A stretch of 64,000 nucleotides of DNA from Pseudomonas moorei (GTDB lineage Bacteria > Pseudomonadota > Gammaproteobacteria > Pseudomonadales > Pseudomonadaceae), in NCBI RefSeq assembly GCF_008801475.1, contig NZ_VZPP01000016.1, positions 62,001 through 126,000 of the forward strand. Reading direction: 5' to 3'. A program made the position numbers and the translations under genes. The notes below the pieces were generated by a model. That model was given only the letters and a program-made list of their open reading frames with translations. It did not search any database and was not told where the DNA came from. This document shows positions 16,158 to 25,346 of this stretch, piece after piece (within the stretch, counting starts at the first letter, position 1; each line of letters begins with the position of its first letter).

Positions 16158-17795
16158 ATGGCGACGTGTGGCGAAGTATTGGTCAAGTTACTCGAAGGTT
16201 ACGGGGTGGAGCAGGTGTTCGGCATCCCCGGGGTTCATACCGTGGAGCTGTATCGCGGGCTGGCCCGTTCGAGCATCAACCATGTCACGCCGCGTCACGA
16301 ACAGGGCGCCGGTTTCATGGCCGACGGCTATGCCCGTACCAGCGGCAAACCAGGCGTGTGCTTCATCATCACCGGCCCGGGCATGACCAACATCACCACC
16401 GCGATGGGCCAGGCCTACGCCGATTCGATCCCGATGCTGGTGATCTCCAGCGTGCAATCGCGCAACCAGTTGGGCGGCGGTCGCGGCAAGCTGCATGAGC
16501 TGCCGAACCAGGGCGCCCTGTGCGCCGGTGTCGCGGCGTTCTCCCACACCCTGATGTCGGCGTCGGAATTGCCGGGTGTTCTGGCCCGAGCGTTTGCGCT
16601 GTTCCAGGCCGGTCGTCCGCGCCCGGTGCACATCGAAATTCCGCTGGATGTACTGGTGGAAGAAGCCGACGACCTGCTCGACAGCGTCCCGGTGAACATC
16701 GACCGTGCCGGTGCTTCGCCGAGCGCTGTGTCGCGCATGGCCGAGATGCTGGCCGGCGCCAAGCGTCCGCTGATTCTCGCCGGTGGCGGTGCCATCGATG
16801 CCGCCGCCGAGCTGACTGAACTGGCTGAGCTGCTGGAGGCGCCTGTCGCGTTGACCATCAATGCCAAAGGCATGCTGGAGTCTGGCCATCCGCTGCTGAT
16901 CGGTTCGACCCAGAGCCTGGTCGCCACCCGTGCGCTGGTCGCCGAGGCAGACGTGGTGCTGGCCATCGGTACTGAATTGGCCGAGACCGACTACGACGTC
17001 ACCTTTGCCGGTGGTTTCGAGATTCCTGGCAAGCTGCTGCGCGTGGACATCGACCCGGATCAAACCGTTCGCAACTACCCGCCGCACCTGGCGCTGGTGT
17101 CTGACTCGCGCAACGCGACGCAAGCCTTGTTGAGCGCACTGTCGCAAGAGTCGTTGGCCCAGCGCCAGGGCGATTGGGGTCAGGTCCGTGCCGCGCGTTT
17201 GCGTGAAGATCTGGCGGCCACCTGGGATGCGCCGACCCTGGCCCAGACCTGTTTCCTGGAAACCGTGCTGCAGCAATTGCCAGACGCGGTGTTCGTCGGC
17301 GATTCGACCCAACCGGTGTACACCGGCAACCTGACGTTCAACCCGGAGCGCCCGCGTCGCTGGTTCAACTCGTCCACCGGTTACGGCACCCTCGGTTACG
17401 CCTTGCCGGCCGCGATTGGCGCCTGGTTGGGTGGCAGCACCGAAGCTGGCGCCCGCCCGCCGGTGGTGTGCCTGATCGGCGACGGTGGCCTGCAATTCAC
17501 CCTGCCGGAACTGGCCAGTGCCGTTGAAGCGCGCACGCCGGTGATCGTGCTGCTGTGGAATAACCAGGGCTACGAAGAGATCAAGAAATACATGGTCAAC
17601 CGCGCCATCGAGCCGGTCGGCGTGGACATCTATACACCGGACTTCATCGCTGTGGCCAAGGGCCTGGGCTGCGCCGCCGAAGCGGTCAGCGACGTCGAGC
17701 AACTGCGTGGTGCATTGCGCGTGGCCTCGGATCGTCAAGGCCCGACCCTGATTGAAATCGATCAGACTGCCTGGACCAAGGCGGTGTCGAAATGA
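16158..17795 (+). CDS. ThDP-dependent decarboxylase, probably 5-guanidino-2-oxopentanoate decarboxylase (AruI type)
   Basis: Cytoplasmic enzyme of 545 residues in the acetolactate synthase-like ThDP family. The activating Glu is E48 in PRHEQGAGF, and the ThDP-Mg motif GDGGLQF...WNNQ lies near residues 441-470. It is not linked to an IlvN regulatory subunit, so it is not the biosynthetic enzyme. The next gene, overlapping by 4 bases, is an aldehyde dehydrogenase, and a polyamine-type importer follows, which fits decarboxylation of a 2-oxo acid such as 2-ketoarginine to an aldehyde. AruI is the best match I recall; benzoylformate- or oxalyl-CoA-type decarboxylases are less likely. No arginine:pyruvate transaminase (aruH) is in the window. 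Start at 16158; the upstream frame adds 32 unlikely residues. Confidence 0.78.
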   Translation: MATCGEVLVKLLEGYGVEQVFGIPGVHTVELYRGLARSSINHVTPRHEQGAGFMADGYARTSGKPGVCFIITGPGMTNITTAMGQAYADSIPMLVISSVQSRNQLGGGRGKLHELPNQGALCAGVAAFSHTLMSASELPGVLARAFALFQAGRPRPVHIEIPLDVLVEEADDLLDSVPVNIDRAGASPSAVSRMAEMLAGAKRPLILAGGGAIDAAAELTELAELLEAPVALTINAKGMLESGHPLLIGSTQSLVATRALVAEADVVLAIGTELAETDYDVTFAGGFEIPGKLLRVDIDPDQTVRNYPPHLALVSDSRNATQALLSALSQESLAQRQGDWGQVRAARLREDLAATWDAPTLAQTCFLETVLQQLPDAVFVGDSTQPVYTGNLTFNPERPRRWFNSSTGYGTLGYALPAAIGAWLGGSTEAGARPPVVCLIGDGGLQFTLPELASAVEARTPVIVLLWNNQGYEEIKKYMVNRAIEPVGVDIYTPDFIAVAKGLGCAAEAVSDVEQLRGALRVASDRQGPTLIEIDQTAWTKAVSK

Positions 17796-19252
17796 GCGTT
17801 GCCTTGACCTTACCAACCACTCTGGACGGCCTGTTCATCGACGGCCAATGGTCGGCTGGCAACGAACACCTGCGTGTGATCAACCCGTCGACCGAAGCCT
17901 TGTTGACCACGGTCAATGGCGGTGATGAACGGGCTGTCGAGCAAGCAGTCGGCGCGGCGACCAAAGCGTTCGCCGACTGGTCGAAAACCACCGGTGCCGA
18001 GCGTGGTGCGATTCTGCGCAAAATCGCCGCTGGCGTGCAGGCCGGTCGTGACCGCCTGATGCATTTGCAGTCGACCAACAATGGCAAGCCACAGTTTGAA
18101 GCGGCCATCGACGTCGACGACGTGATCGCCACATTCGAGTACTACGCCGGTCTGGCCGAAGGCCTCGACGCGAAACAGGACAGCGCCGTTGAATTGCCGA
18201 GCGAAGATTTCAGCGCTCGCCTGCGCCGCGAACCTTGCGGTGTGGTTGGCCTGATCGTGCCGTGGAACTTCCCGATGGTCACCACGGCCTGGAAACTCGC
18301 CCCGGCCCTGGCTGCCGGTTGCTGCGTGGTGCTCAAGCCTTCGGAAGTGACGCCGCTGCCAGAACTGGAGCTGGCCCGCATCATTGCTCAGGCCGGTTTG
18401 CCCGATGGCGTGTTCAACCTGGTATGCGGCACGGGTCTGGCGGTCGGCGCACCGTTGTCGGCGGACCCGCGCATTGCCAAGGTGTCGTTCACCGGCAGTA
18501 ACGCGGTAGGCGTGCAGGTCATGCAGCGCGCGGCGGAAACCGTCAAAGGCGTGAGCCTGGAACTGGGCGGAAAATCCTCATTGCTGGTGCTGGCCGATGC
18601 CGATATCGATTTGGCGGTGGAAGTCGCCTGTGGCGGCGGTTTCTTCAACGCCGGACAAATGTGTTCGGCCACCAGCCGCGTGCTGGTCGCCGATGAACTG
18701 GCCGATGAATTCCTGATTCGTCTGAAGGCCCGCGCCGAAGCGATTCGCGTGGCAGACCCGTTCGACCCGAACGTGGAGATGGGCGCGCTGGTCAACCAGG
18801 CGCAATACCAGCGTGTGCTCGGCCACATCGACCGCGGTCTGAGTGCCGGTGCCAAGCTGATTTGCGGCGGTAATCGTCCGGCGGAACTGCCGCGCGGATA
18901 TTTTTTGCAGCCGACAATCTTCACTGAAGTGCCCCTCGACAGTGCGTTGTGGTGTGAAGAGATTTTCGGCCCGGTGATCTGCGTACGCAGCTTTGCCAGC
19001 GAAGCCGAAGCGATTGCCCTGGCCAACGACAGCCAGTTCGGTCTGGTCGCCAGCGTGGTCACGCGTGATGCACAGGCAGCGGATCGTGTCGCCAACGCCT
19101 TGCAGGCGGGGCTTGTGTGGATTAACGCACCACAGGTGATCTTCCCGCAGACCGCCTGGGGTGGCTACAAACAGAGCAGCATCGGCCGCGAATTGGGCCC
19201 GTGGGGCTTGCAGGCTTTCCAGGAAATCAAGCACGTGATTCGGGCCGTCTGA
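17792..19252 (+). CDS. NAD(P)-dependent aldehyde dehydrogenase
   Basis: Aldehyde dehydrogenase of 486 residues. The general-base Glu is in LELGGKS (about residue 257), the catalytic Cys in GQMCSA (about residue 291), and WNFPMV is present. It resembles the betaine/aminobutyraldehyde dehydrogenase branch. It overlaps the decarboxylase stop by ATGA, so the two are translationally coupled and probably act in sequence, here oxidising 4-guanidinobutyraldehyde to 4-guanidinobutyrate if the decarboxylase call is right. Confidence 0.9.
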   Translation: MSVALTLPTTLDGLFIDGQWSAGNEHLRVINPSTEALLTTVNGGDERAVEQAVGAATKAFADWSKTTGAERGAILRKIAAGVQAGRDRLMHLQSTNNGKPQFEAAIDVDDVIATFEYYAGLAEGLDAKQDSAVELPSEDFSARLRREPCGVVGLIVPWNFPMVTTAWKLAPALAAGCCVVLKPSEVTPLPELELARIIAQAGLPDGVFNLVCGTGLAVGAPLSADPRIAKVSFTGSNAVGVQVMQRAAETVKGVSLELGGKSSLLVLADADIDLAVEVACGGGFFNAGQMCSATSRVLVADELADEFLIRLKARAEAIRVADPFDPNVEMGALVNQAQYQRVLGHIDRGLSAGAKLICGGNRPAELPRGYFLQPTIFTEVPLDSALWCEEIFGPVICVRSFASEAEAIALANDSQFGLVASVVTRDAQAADRVANALQAGLVWINAPQVIFPQTAWGGYKQSSIGRELGPWGLQAFQEIKHVIRAV

Positions 19253-19271
19253 AGGCACGAAAAAGGTGAGT

Positions 19272-19294
19272 GCATGCCTCCAAACGAGGCATGC
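19272..19294. repeat. Hairpin after the dehydrogenase gene
   Basis: GCATGCCTC, loop CAAAC, GAGGCATGC: a perfect 9-bp stem 19 bases past the stop, with no T-run after it. It may cap the upstream mRNA or act as an attenuator; the rest of 19253-19469 holds no gene. Confidence 0.55.
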
Positions 19295-19469
19295 GCTGGC
19301 GTCATGGCTTCGATGAGTTTTTATCGATAGTCAGGTGTTTTACACGACCTCAGGATGAACCCGTCGGCTCAGCTCAAGCCCTGTAAACAAGGGGGTTGAA
19401 GCTGGTCTGGCCGCGCGGATGCAACGGTTGCGACCAACCTAATACTTAAAAAAACAAAGGGAGTCCGTA

Positions 19470-20573
19470 ATGGGCAAGCACGATCTGAACAGACGTCAAT
19501 TCATCAAAACCGTGGGCGTAGCCTCGGTTGCAGCGGCAGCCATGAGCCTGCCTTTCGTCAGGGCCAATGCCAGTGACACGCGCTTTCAGGGCAAGACCCT
19601 GCGTCTGCTGACCTGGTCCGATGACACCGGTCTCGCCGCACTGCGCAACATCGCCGCGACTTTCGAAGACAAGTACGGTGTCAAGGTCATTGCCGACCGC
19701 ACCGGCAGTACCTCGGAGATGGTTGCCAAACTCAAGGCCGGCGGTGATCGTCCGCAGTACGACATCATCACCCTGGCAGGCGTTGGTGCCGAAGGTCTGG
19801 CCGCCGCCAACCTGCTGGAAAAACCCGACCTTAACCGCATTCCCAACATCGTCGACGTACCGGAAAAATACCGCACCGGCGCCAATGGCCACGGTATCGG
19901 CTACCTGCTCTGGTGCAACAGCCTGGTCTACAGCACTCGCACGCAGAAGGAAGCTCCGGACAGCTACGCCGCCCTGTGGGACCCGGAGCTGGCACCGAAC
20001 ATCTTCCTGCCGCCGCCGAACTGGACCGAGGCCATGGACCTGATCATCATCGCCGCCAAACTGGCCGGTGGTGACGAACACAACATCGAGCCTGGCTTCA
20101 AGAAGCTCGCCGAGCTCAAGGACCGCGTGGTGACCCTGGGTGAAAACCCGAACCAGATCGCCGAACTGTTCCGCACCGGTTCGCTGGACATGGGGGGCCT
20201 GTATGCGCCGGCGTTTTTCCCGAAACAGATCCGCGATCCGAACTACGGCCTGAGTGCAACCTTCGGCATGAAAGAAGGTTTCTACACCGACCTGATGCAA
20301 TCGGTGATGCCAAAAAACCGTCCGGGCGACACCGACCTGGCCTATGCCTTCATCAACCACTCTCTGGACCCGCTGGTACAGGGCAAGATGGCCGAAGACA
20401 TCTACAACGGCCCGGTCAACGCCAAGGCGATCATCTCCGCCGAAGCGCGCAAGAGCCCGTACATCCTCACGCCAGAGCAGATTGCCGAGAAGGCGATCAT
20501 GCACGACAACGCCTTCCTGGCCACCGTGCATGACCAATGGATTCGTCGTTACACGGAAATCTTTTCTTCCTGA
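19470..20573 (+). CDS. ABC transporter substrate-binding protein, polyamine type, Tat-exported
   Basis: Periplasmic binding protein of 367 residues (PotD/PotF-like, SBP_bac_8 type). The N-terminus has the twin-arginine motif NRRQFIK at residues 7-13, a hydrophobic stretch and an A-x-A cleavage site near residue 33, so export is probably by Tat and folded. The mature part begins with KTLRLLTW. It belongs with the two permeases and ATPase downstream. Context with the decarboxylase and dehydrogenase suggests a guanidino or amine compound as ligand, but the binding residues do not decide this. Confidence 0.88.
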   Translation: MGKHDLNRRQFIKTVGVASVAAAAMSLPFVRANASDTRFQGKTLRLLTWSDDTGLAALRNIAATFEDKYGVKVIADRTGSTSEMVAKLKAGGDRPQYDIITLAGVGAEGLAAANLLEKPDLNRIPNIVDVPEKYRTGANGHGIGYLLWCNSLVYSTRTQKEAPDSYAALWDPELAPNIFLPPPNWTEAMDLIIIAAKLAGGDEHNIEPGFKKLAELKDRVVTLGENPNQIAELFRTGSLDMGGLYAPAFFPKQIRDPNYGLSATFGMKEGFYTDLMQSVMPKNRPGDTDLAYAFINHSLDPLVQGKMAEDIYNGPVNAKAIISAEARKSPYILTPEQIAEKAIMHDNAFLATVHDQWIRRYTEIFSS

Positions 20574-20595
20574 TTTCTGAGGTTCAAAGAGCTTT

Positions 20596-20726
20596 TGTGG
20601 CGAGGGAGCTTGCTCCCGCTCGGCTGCGCAGCAGCCGCAATACCAGGCACCGCGATCTATCCGGATCAACACGGTGATTGATTGGGGCCGCTTCGCGACC
20701 CAGCGGGAGCAAGCTCCCTCGCCACA
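20596..20726. repeat. REPIN inside the ABC transporter operon
   Basis: Perfect 25-bp inverted repeat (20596-20620 and 20702-20726; arm TGTGGCGAGGGAGC...CCCGCT) separated by 81 bases. It lies between the binding-protein gene and the first permease gene. Confidence 0.92.
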
Positions 20727-20779
20727 GGTTTTTTACCCAATCTCAGTCTTGCTGCTTTCCATTGACGAGACCCTTTGCT

Positions 20780-21688
20780 ATGGAACACCAACCTCTGACC
20801 CATCCGGTGAGTGCCGCCCCCGTGCGCGCCGATCGGGGTGTTTCGCCGACGACGCGCGCCTGGCTTTTTCTTTCGCCGTCGATGCTGTTCATGGGCGTGC
20901 TGATTGCCGCCAGCCTGCTGGTCCTGCGCATGAGCGTGGGCACCAAGGGCGCGGAATGGACCGGGTTCAGCCTGGCCAGCTACGCACAATTGCTGGAACC
21001 CTACTACCTCAAATCCCTGCTCCTGACCCTGCGTCTGGCGCTGATCAGCGCGGTGATCGCGGTCGTGCTGGCGATCCCTGTGGCCTACACCATGTCGCGC
21101 CTGACCTCGCCGTTCGTGCGCCGGATTTTCCTCGCGGCGGTGCTGCTGCCATTGCTGGTCAACCTGCTGCTGCAAAGCTACGGCTGGCTGGTGATTCTCG
21201 GCCCGGGCGGGATGCTCAACCAGACGCTGATGGGCCTGGGCCTGATCAAGCGTCCGATCATGCTGCTGTACAACCAGAACGGCGTGTTGATGGGCCTGGT
21301 GCAAACCGCCTTCCCGCTGGCCGTGCTGCCGATCGCCAGCGCCATGCGCGGCGTGGCCCGCAGTTACGAAGAGGCCGCCGCCACCCTCGGCGCCAGTCGT
21401 TTTCAAGTGTTCCGCCAGGTGGTGCTGCCGATGAGCCTGCCGGGAATCATCACCGGTGCGACTCTGGTATTCGCTTACAACGCCAGCAGCTTCGTGGTGC
21501 CGCTGCTGCTCGGTGGCCGTCGCGTGCCGATGCTGGCGGTGATGGTGCATGACCAGATCGCGCCGCTGATGAACTGGCCCGCCGCGTCCGCTGCCGGTGT
21601 GGTGCTGATCGTTACCACGCTGGCGATCATGACGTTGTCCGAATACATCACTGGCCGTCGTCGGCGCATGCTGGAGGCTTCGCAATGA
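20780..21688 (+). CDS. ABC transporter permease (PotB type)
   Basis: Inner-membrane permease of 302 residues with six predicted membrane segments and the EAA loop (SYEEAAATLGASRFQVFRQV) that contacts the ATPase. PotB/PotH-like. The start is set at MEHQPLTHP, since the longer upstream frame reads through the REPIN. Its stop overlaps the next permease start by ATGA. Confidence 0.9.
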   Translation: MEHQPLTHPVSAAPVRADRGVSPTTRAWLFLSPSMLFMGVLIAASLLVLRMSVGTKGAEWTGFSLASYAQLLEPYYLKSLLLTLRLALISAVIAVVLAIPVAYTMSRLTSPFVRRIFLAAVLLPLLVNLLLQSYGWLVILGPGGMLNQTLMGLGLIKRPIMLLYNQNGVLMGLVQTAFPLAVLPIASAMRGVARSYEEAAATLGASRFQVFRQVVLPMSLPGIITGATLVFAYNASSFVVPLLLGGRRVPMLAVMVHDQIAPLMNWPAASAAGVVLIVTTLAIMTLSEYITGRRRRMLEASQ

Positions 21689-22533
21689 GTTCCCTGATCA
21701 AAAAGCGCCAGTCGCTGTTGCCGGGAGAGACCGGCAAGTTCGCGGGCATACTGTCCGGCTTCATCCTGTTGCTGGCGGTGTTGCCGATCCTGACCATGAT
21801 CGTCATGTCCTTCAGTGGCTCGTCAAACCTCGACTTCCCGCCGAGCAGCTACAGCCTGCAATGGTACAAGGCCGCCTGGCACACCTTCGTTTCGCCGGAC
21901 TCCAGCGACGTGCTGAGCCTGGGCAAAGCCATGACCACCAGCCTGATGGTGTCGTGCCTGACCATGGTCTTCGCGACGCTGATCGCAGTGCCGGCGGCGT
22001 ACGCGCTGACCCGTTGCGAGTTCCGCGGCAAAGCCGTGGCGATGCAGTTGATGTCGCTGCCGCTGGTCTTCCCGATGGTGGTGTTGGGCCTGGCGTTGCT
22101 GCTGGTGTTCGACAGCCTGCCGTTCCAGATGACCATCTCGCGCCTGGTGATTGCCCACGTGATCCTGGCGTTGCCGTTCGTGGTGAAGAACTGCACGGCC
22201 GCCATGCTGTCCATCGGCAGCGAAGTCGAGGAGGCGGCGCAAATGCTTGGCGCTTCACCGCTGCGGGCGATCGTCGATGTGGTGGTGCCGTTGATGAAAT
22301 CGGGGATTCTGGCGGGCATGCTGCTGGCGTTCATCGTTTCGTTCAACGAATTCACCGTGACCTACTTCCTCTACACCATCGACGTCATGACCGTGCCGAT
22401 CTGGATGTACAGCCGCACCGTGTCCTCGCTCGACCCAACCGTATTTTCGTTTGCCGTGCTGATCGTGCTGATCGACTTCGTCCTGATCTGGGCGCTGGAG
22501 AAGCTGGTTGGTGAAGGTGGCGTTTCGTTCTGA
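21685..22533 (+). CDS. ABC transporter permease (PotC type)
   Basis: Second inner-membrane permease, 282 residues, about six membrane segments, EAA loop EVEEAAQMLGASPLRAIVDV. Pairs with the preceding permease to form the channel of a polyamine-type importer; the 4-base overlap implies coupled translation. Confidence 0.92.
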   Translation: MSSLIKKRQSLLPGETGKFAGILSGFILLLAVLPILTMIVMSFSGSSNLDFPPSSYSLQWYKAAWHTFVSPDSSDVLSLGKAMTTSLMVSCLTMVFATLIAVPAAYALTRCEFRGKAVAMQLMSLPLVFPMVVLGLALLLVFDSLPFQMTISRLVIAHVILALPFVVKNCTAAMLSIGSEVEEAAQMLGASPLRAIVDVVVPLMKSGILAGMLLAFIVSFNEFTVTYFLYTIDVMTVPIWMYSRTVSSLDPTVFSFAVLIVLIDFVLIWALEKLVGEGGVSF

Positions 22534-22549
22534 TTTCTTGAGGTGATTT

Positions 22550-23605
22550 ATGTCTGGCTTGATTCTGGAAAACGTCGAGAAACGCTACGGCTCGGCCTGC
22601 GCGGTAAAAGATGTAAACCTGCATTTGCCCGAGGGCAAACTGGTGTGTTTCCTGGGCCCTTCGGGTTGCGGCAAAACCACGTTGCTGCGGATGATCGCCG
22701 GCCTGGAAACCCTGTCCGGCGGTGAGATTCGTCTGGACGGTGAAGACATCGGCCAAACCCCGGCGCACTTGCGCAATTTCGGCATGGTGTTCCAGTCCCT
22801 GGCACTGTTCCCGCACATGACGGTCGGGGAGAACATCGCTTATCCACTGAAACTGCGCGGGGTCAGCAAGGCTGATCAGCAGGCGCGAGTGGTGGAGTTG
22901 CTGGAGTTGATCCAGTTGCAGCAGATGATTGATCGTCCGGTGGCGAAACTGTCCGGCGGGCAGCGCCAGCGCGTGGCGATTGCCCGGGCGATTGCCAATC
23001 ACCCGAAAATCCTATTGCTCGACGAACCGCTGTCGGCGCTGGATGCCAAGCTGCGCGAGTCGATGCAGGTGGAAATCCGTCAACTGCAACAACGCCTGAA
23101 CATCACCACCATCATGGTGACTCACGACCAGCGCGAAGCCATGACCATGGCGGATATCGTGGTGGTCCTGGGTGAGCATCGGGTGCAGCAGGTCGGCACG
23201 CCGATCGAAATCTACCGGCACCCGGCCAACGAATTCGTCGCGGATTTCATCGGCTCGGGCAACATCTTCCCGGCCACGGCGCTGGGTGATGGGAAGGTCA
23301 GTCTTCCGGGCGGCGATGCGCTGCAAGTGCCGATCTGCAGCAGCATTGTGGTCGGTGAGAAAGTGAAGATGCTGATTCGCCCGGAAGACCTGCAACTGTC
23401 GGAGCCTCAGGCGACGGCGGGCAATCGTCTGTTGGGCAAGGTGACTTTTGTACGGGATATCGGCGCGACCATCGAAACCACGGTCGAGTGTTCCGGGGTG
23501 ACGTTCACCGCGCTGAGCACTCCGTGTCAGGGCTTTGGCTTGAGCGTTGGGCATCCGGTGTCGGTGACTTTGCCGGCGGAGGCTTGCAGGGTGTTGGGCG
23601 CCTGA
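22550..23605 (+). CDS. ABC transporter ATP-binding protein (PotA type)
   Basis: Cytoplasmic ATPase subunit of 351 residues: Walker A GPSGCGKTT (about residue 37), Q-loop VFQSLALFPH, signature LSGGQRQRVAIARA, Walker B ILLLDEPLSALD, H-loop VTHD, and a C-terminal TOBE-type domain after about residue 280. Last gene of the importer operon, 16 bases after the permease. Confidence 0.93.
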   Translation: MSGLILENVEKRYGSACAVKDVNLHLPEGKLVCFLGPSGCGKTTLLRMIAGLETLSGGEIRLDGEDIGQTPAHLRNFGMVFQSLALFPHMTVGENIAYPLKLRGVSKADQQARVVELLELIQLQQMIDRPVAKLSGGQRQRVAIARAIANHPKILLLDEPLSALDAKLRESMQVEIRQLQQRLNITTIMVTHDQREAMTMADIVVVLGEHRVQQVGTPIEIYRHPANEFVADFIGSGNIFPATALGDGKVSLPGGDALQVPICSSIVVGEKVKMLIRPEDLQLSEPQATAGNRLLGKVTFVRDIGATIETTVECSGVTFTALSTPCQGFGLSVGHPVSVTLPAEACRVLGA

Positions 23606-23635
23606 TCCGGATTGGATGTTGGCCTGTCTGGCCTC

Positions 23636-23660
23636 TTCGCGAGCAGGCTCGCGATGGGGC
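23636..23660. repeat. REP element
   Basis: TTCGCGAGCAGGCTCGCGATGGGGC, a single REP between the convergent ATPase and AraC genes. Confidence 0.75.
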
Positions 23661-23684
23661 CGGTACTGACGGCAAAAATCCTGA

Positions 23685-24614
23685 TTAAACGCTCAACCGC
23701 AACCGCGCCAGATCCCGCAACGGCGGTGCGCCGAACAAACGGCTGTACTCGCGACTGAACTGCGAAGGGCTTTCATACCCGACGCGGTAACCTGCGGCCG
23801 AAGCTTCCAGCCCTTCGGCCAGCATCAAGCGTCGCGCTTCCTGCAATCGCAGTTGCTTCTGATACTGCAACGGGCTCATCGCCGTCATCGCCTTGAAACG
23901 ATGATGCAGCGTCGACACGCTCAGATTCACTTCCTTCGCCAGATCATCGATGCGCAGCGGCTGTTCATAATTGCTGTTGAGCCATTTGATCGCCTGGCTG
24001 ATGCGGTGGCTCTGACTGTTGGCGATGGCAATTTCGTATAGCCGGTGGCCCTGTTTGCTGCGCAGCAACCGATAGAGAATTTCCCGGCGAATCAGTGGCG
24101 CGAGCATGGCGATGTCTTTCGGTGTGTCGAGCAACCGTGCCAGGCGCAGCACCGCATCGAGCATGGCGCTGTCGAGCCGTTCGACATACAGACCGCGCCC
24201 GGTCGGCCGTGTGGGCACGCCAAGCGGACCTGCATCGGCGATCAACGCGGTGATTTCCGTCGGGTCGATGTCCAGCCGCACGGCCAGTATCGGTTCTGCG
24301 GCCGAGACGTTCACCACCCGGCCGCTCAGAGGCATCGAGACAGAGACCACCAGGTAGTTGAGCGGATCGTAATTGAAGTACTCGTCGGCCAGCCGAACTT
24401 CCTTGCGCCCCTGGGCCATGATGCACAGCGCCGGTTGCGCCAGCACCGGGGCGAAGTCGTGGTTTTGGCTATGACGCGACATGAACAGCGAATCGACAGC
24501 GGTGGCATAACTGCCATCTTCGGCGGTGTTGCGACGAATGATCGCCGCCAGTTCCGCGCGCTGTTTCTCCATGTCGGCGTCCAGCGGGGCTTGAAAGTGA
24601 TCGAGCGACGACAT
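23685..24614 (-). CDS. AraC-family regulator with AraC_N domain
   Basis: Regulator of 309 residues. The N-terminal half is of the AraC_N type (ALCIMAQGRKEVRLADEYF-like stretch about residues 65-85), and the C-terminal double helix-turn-helix spans about residues 205-300 (RIDDLAKEVNLSVSTLHHRF; GYRVGYESPSQFSREYSRLFG). Start chosen at MSSLDHF, nine bases after GAGG. Its target is unknown; the divergent monooxygenase-like gene, 337 bases away, is a candidate. That gap shows no other gene. Confidence 0.88.
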   Translation of the reverse strand: MSSLDHFQAPLDADMEKQRAELAAIIRRNTAEDGSYATAVDSLFMSRHSQNHDFAPVLAQPALCIMAQGRKEVRLADEYFNYDPLNYLVVSVSMPLSGRVVNVSAAEPILAVRLDIDPTEITALIADAGPLGVPTRPTGRGLYVERLDSAMLDAVLRLARLLDTPKDIAMLAPLIRREILYRLLRSKQGHRLYEIAIANSQSHRISQAIKWLNSNYEQPLRIDDLAKEVNLSVSTLHHRFKAMTAMSPLQYQKQLRLQEARRLMLAEGLEASAAGYRVGYESPSQFSREYSRLFGAPPLRDLARLRLSV

Positions 24615-24951
24615 GCGAGGCATCCTCGGCAAGGTTGGGTTTGACGGGCAGAGCATAAGTTTGTGCAAGTGACAGCGGTAGACACATCCTGCCTGATGCT
24701 TGCCTGATTCTGCATGGGTGTTGCTTTTTGCCCCGACAAGACCTGACAGGCGCGGGGAAACTTGCTTGAAACTCGTAGGGCAGAACCGTGACAGGGTTTT
24801 GCCGATTGTTACAGAGAATCCCTGCACGCTCGCAGGATTGTGCAACGCCCCGGCAGAAATCGACTAACGAGCCACGCGCGCCAACCCTTAACCTTTGATC
24901 CTGTCGCAGCCCGTCCCCTGGCTGCCACGCGACTCCCCGGGAGGGTTGAAC

Positions 24952-25305
24952 ATGTCAAAGCAGATCCCCGTCAGTCATATGGCCTTCGTTCGAGCGCGCG
25001 CCGGGCGTTCGCAGGAGCTGGGTATGCGCCTGAGCGCATTGATCGAGCCGTCTCGCGCCGCGCCAGGCTGCCTGAACTTTGCCTTGCAGCATTCGCAATG
25101 CGATCCGCAGCTGTGGCTGGTGTCCGGTTTCTGGAGCAATCAACAGGCCATGACCGCGTACTTCAACACGCCGGCGATGGAGATTTTTGCGGAGCTGGTG
25201 CAGGAACTGGTGGTCGACCGCCTGGATTTCCATACCTTCAAGGATGTGTCGGCGGAACAGGCCCTCGGTCAGTCCGGCGCAGCAGTACACAAACTGGCCG
25301 GTTGA
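24952..25305 (+). CDS. Antibiotic biosynthesis monooxygenase (ABM)-like small protein
   Basis: Protein of 117 residues with the dimeric ferredoxin-like ABM fold: an N-terminal VSHMAFVRARAG strand and CLNFALQHS-WLVSGFWSNQQAMTAYF typical of the family. Such proteins act on small electrophiles or quinols, or degrade haem, without a fixed cofactor. GGGAGG lies before the ATG. Probably starts a short operon with the next gene. Confidence 0.8.
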   Translation: MSKQIPVSHMAFVRARAGRSQELGMRLSALIEPSRAAPGCLNFALQHSQCDPQLWLVSGFWSNQQAMTAYFNTPAMEIFAELVQELVVDRLDFHTFKDVSAEQALGQSGAAVHKLAG

Positions 25306-25346
25306 GGGTTTAATGACGACATTCTCAACCCGCCAGGATTCGTGAC

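Noticed and set aside
16158..17795. Biosynthetic acetolactate synthase (IlvB)
   Set aside because: No IlvN small subunit follows; the gene is linked to an aldehyde dehydrogenase and an amine-type importer, which fits a catabolic 2-oxo acid decarboxylase better.
16188..17816. 542-residue minus-strand ORF opposite the ThDP decarboxylase
   Set aside because: The opposite strand has complete ThDP and Glu motifs. The antisense frame is low-complexity, rich in Arg, Gln and His, with no recognisable domain.
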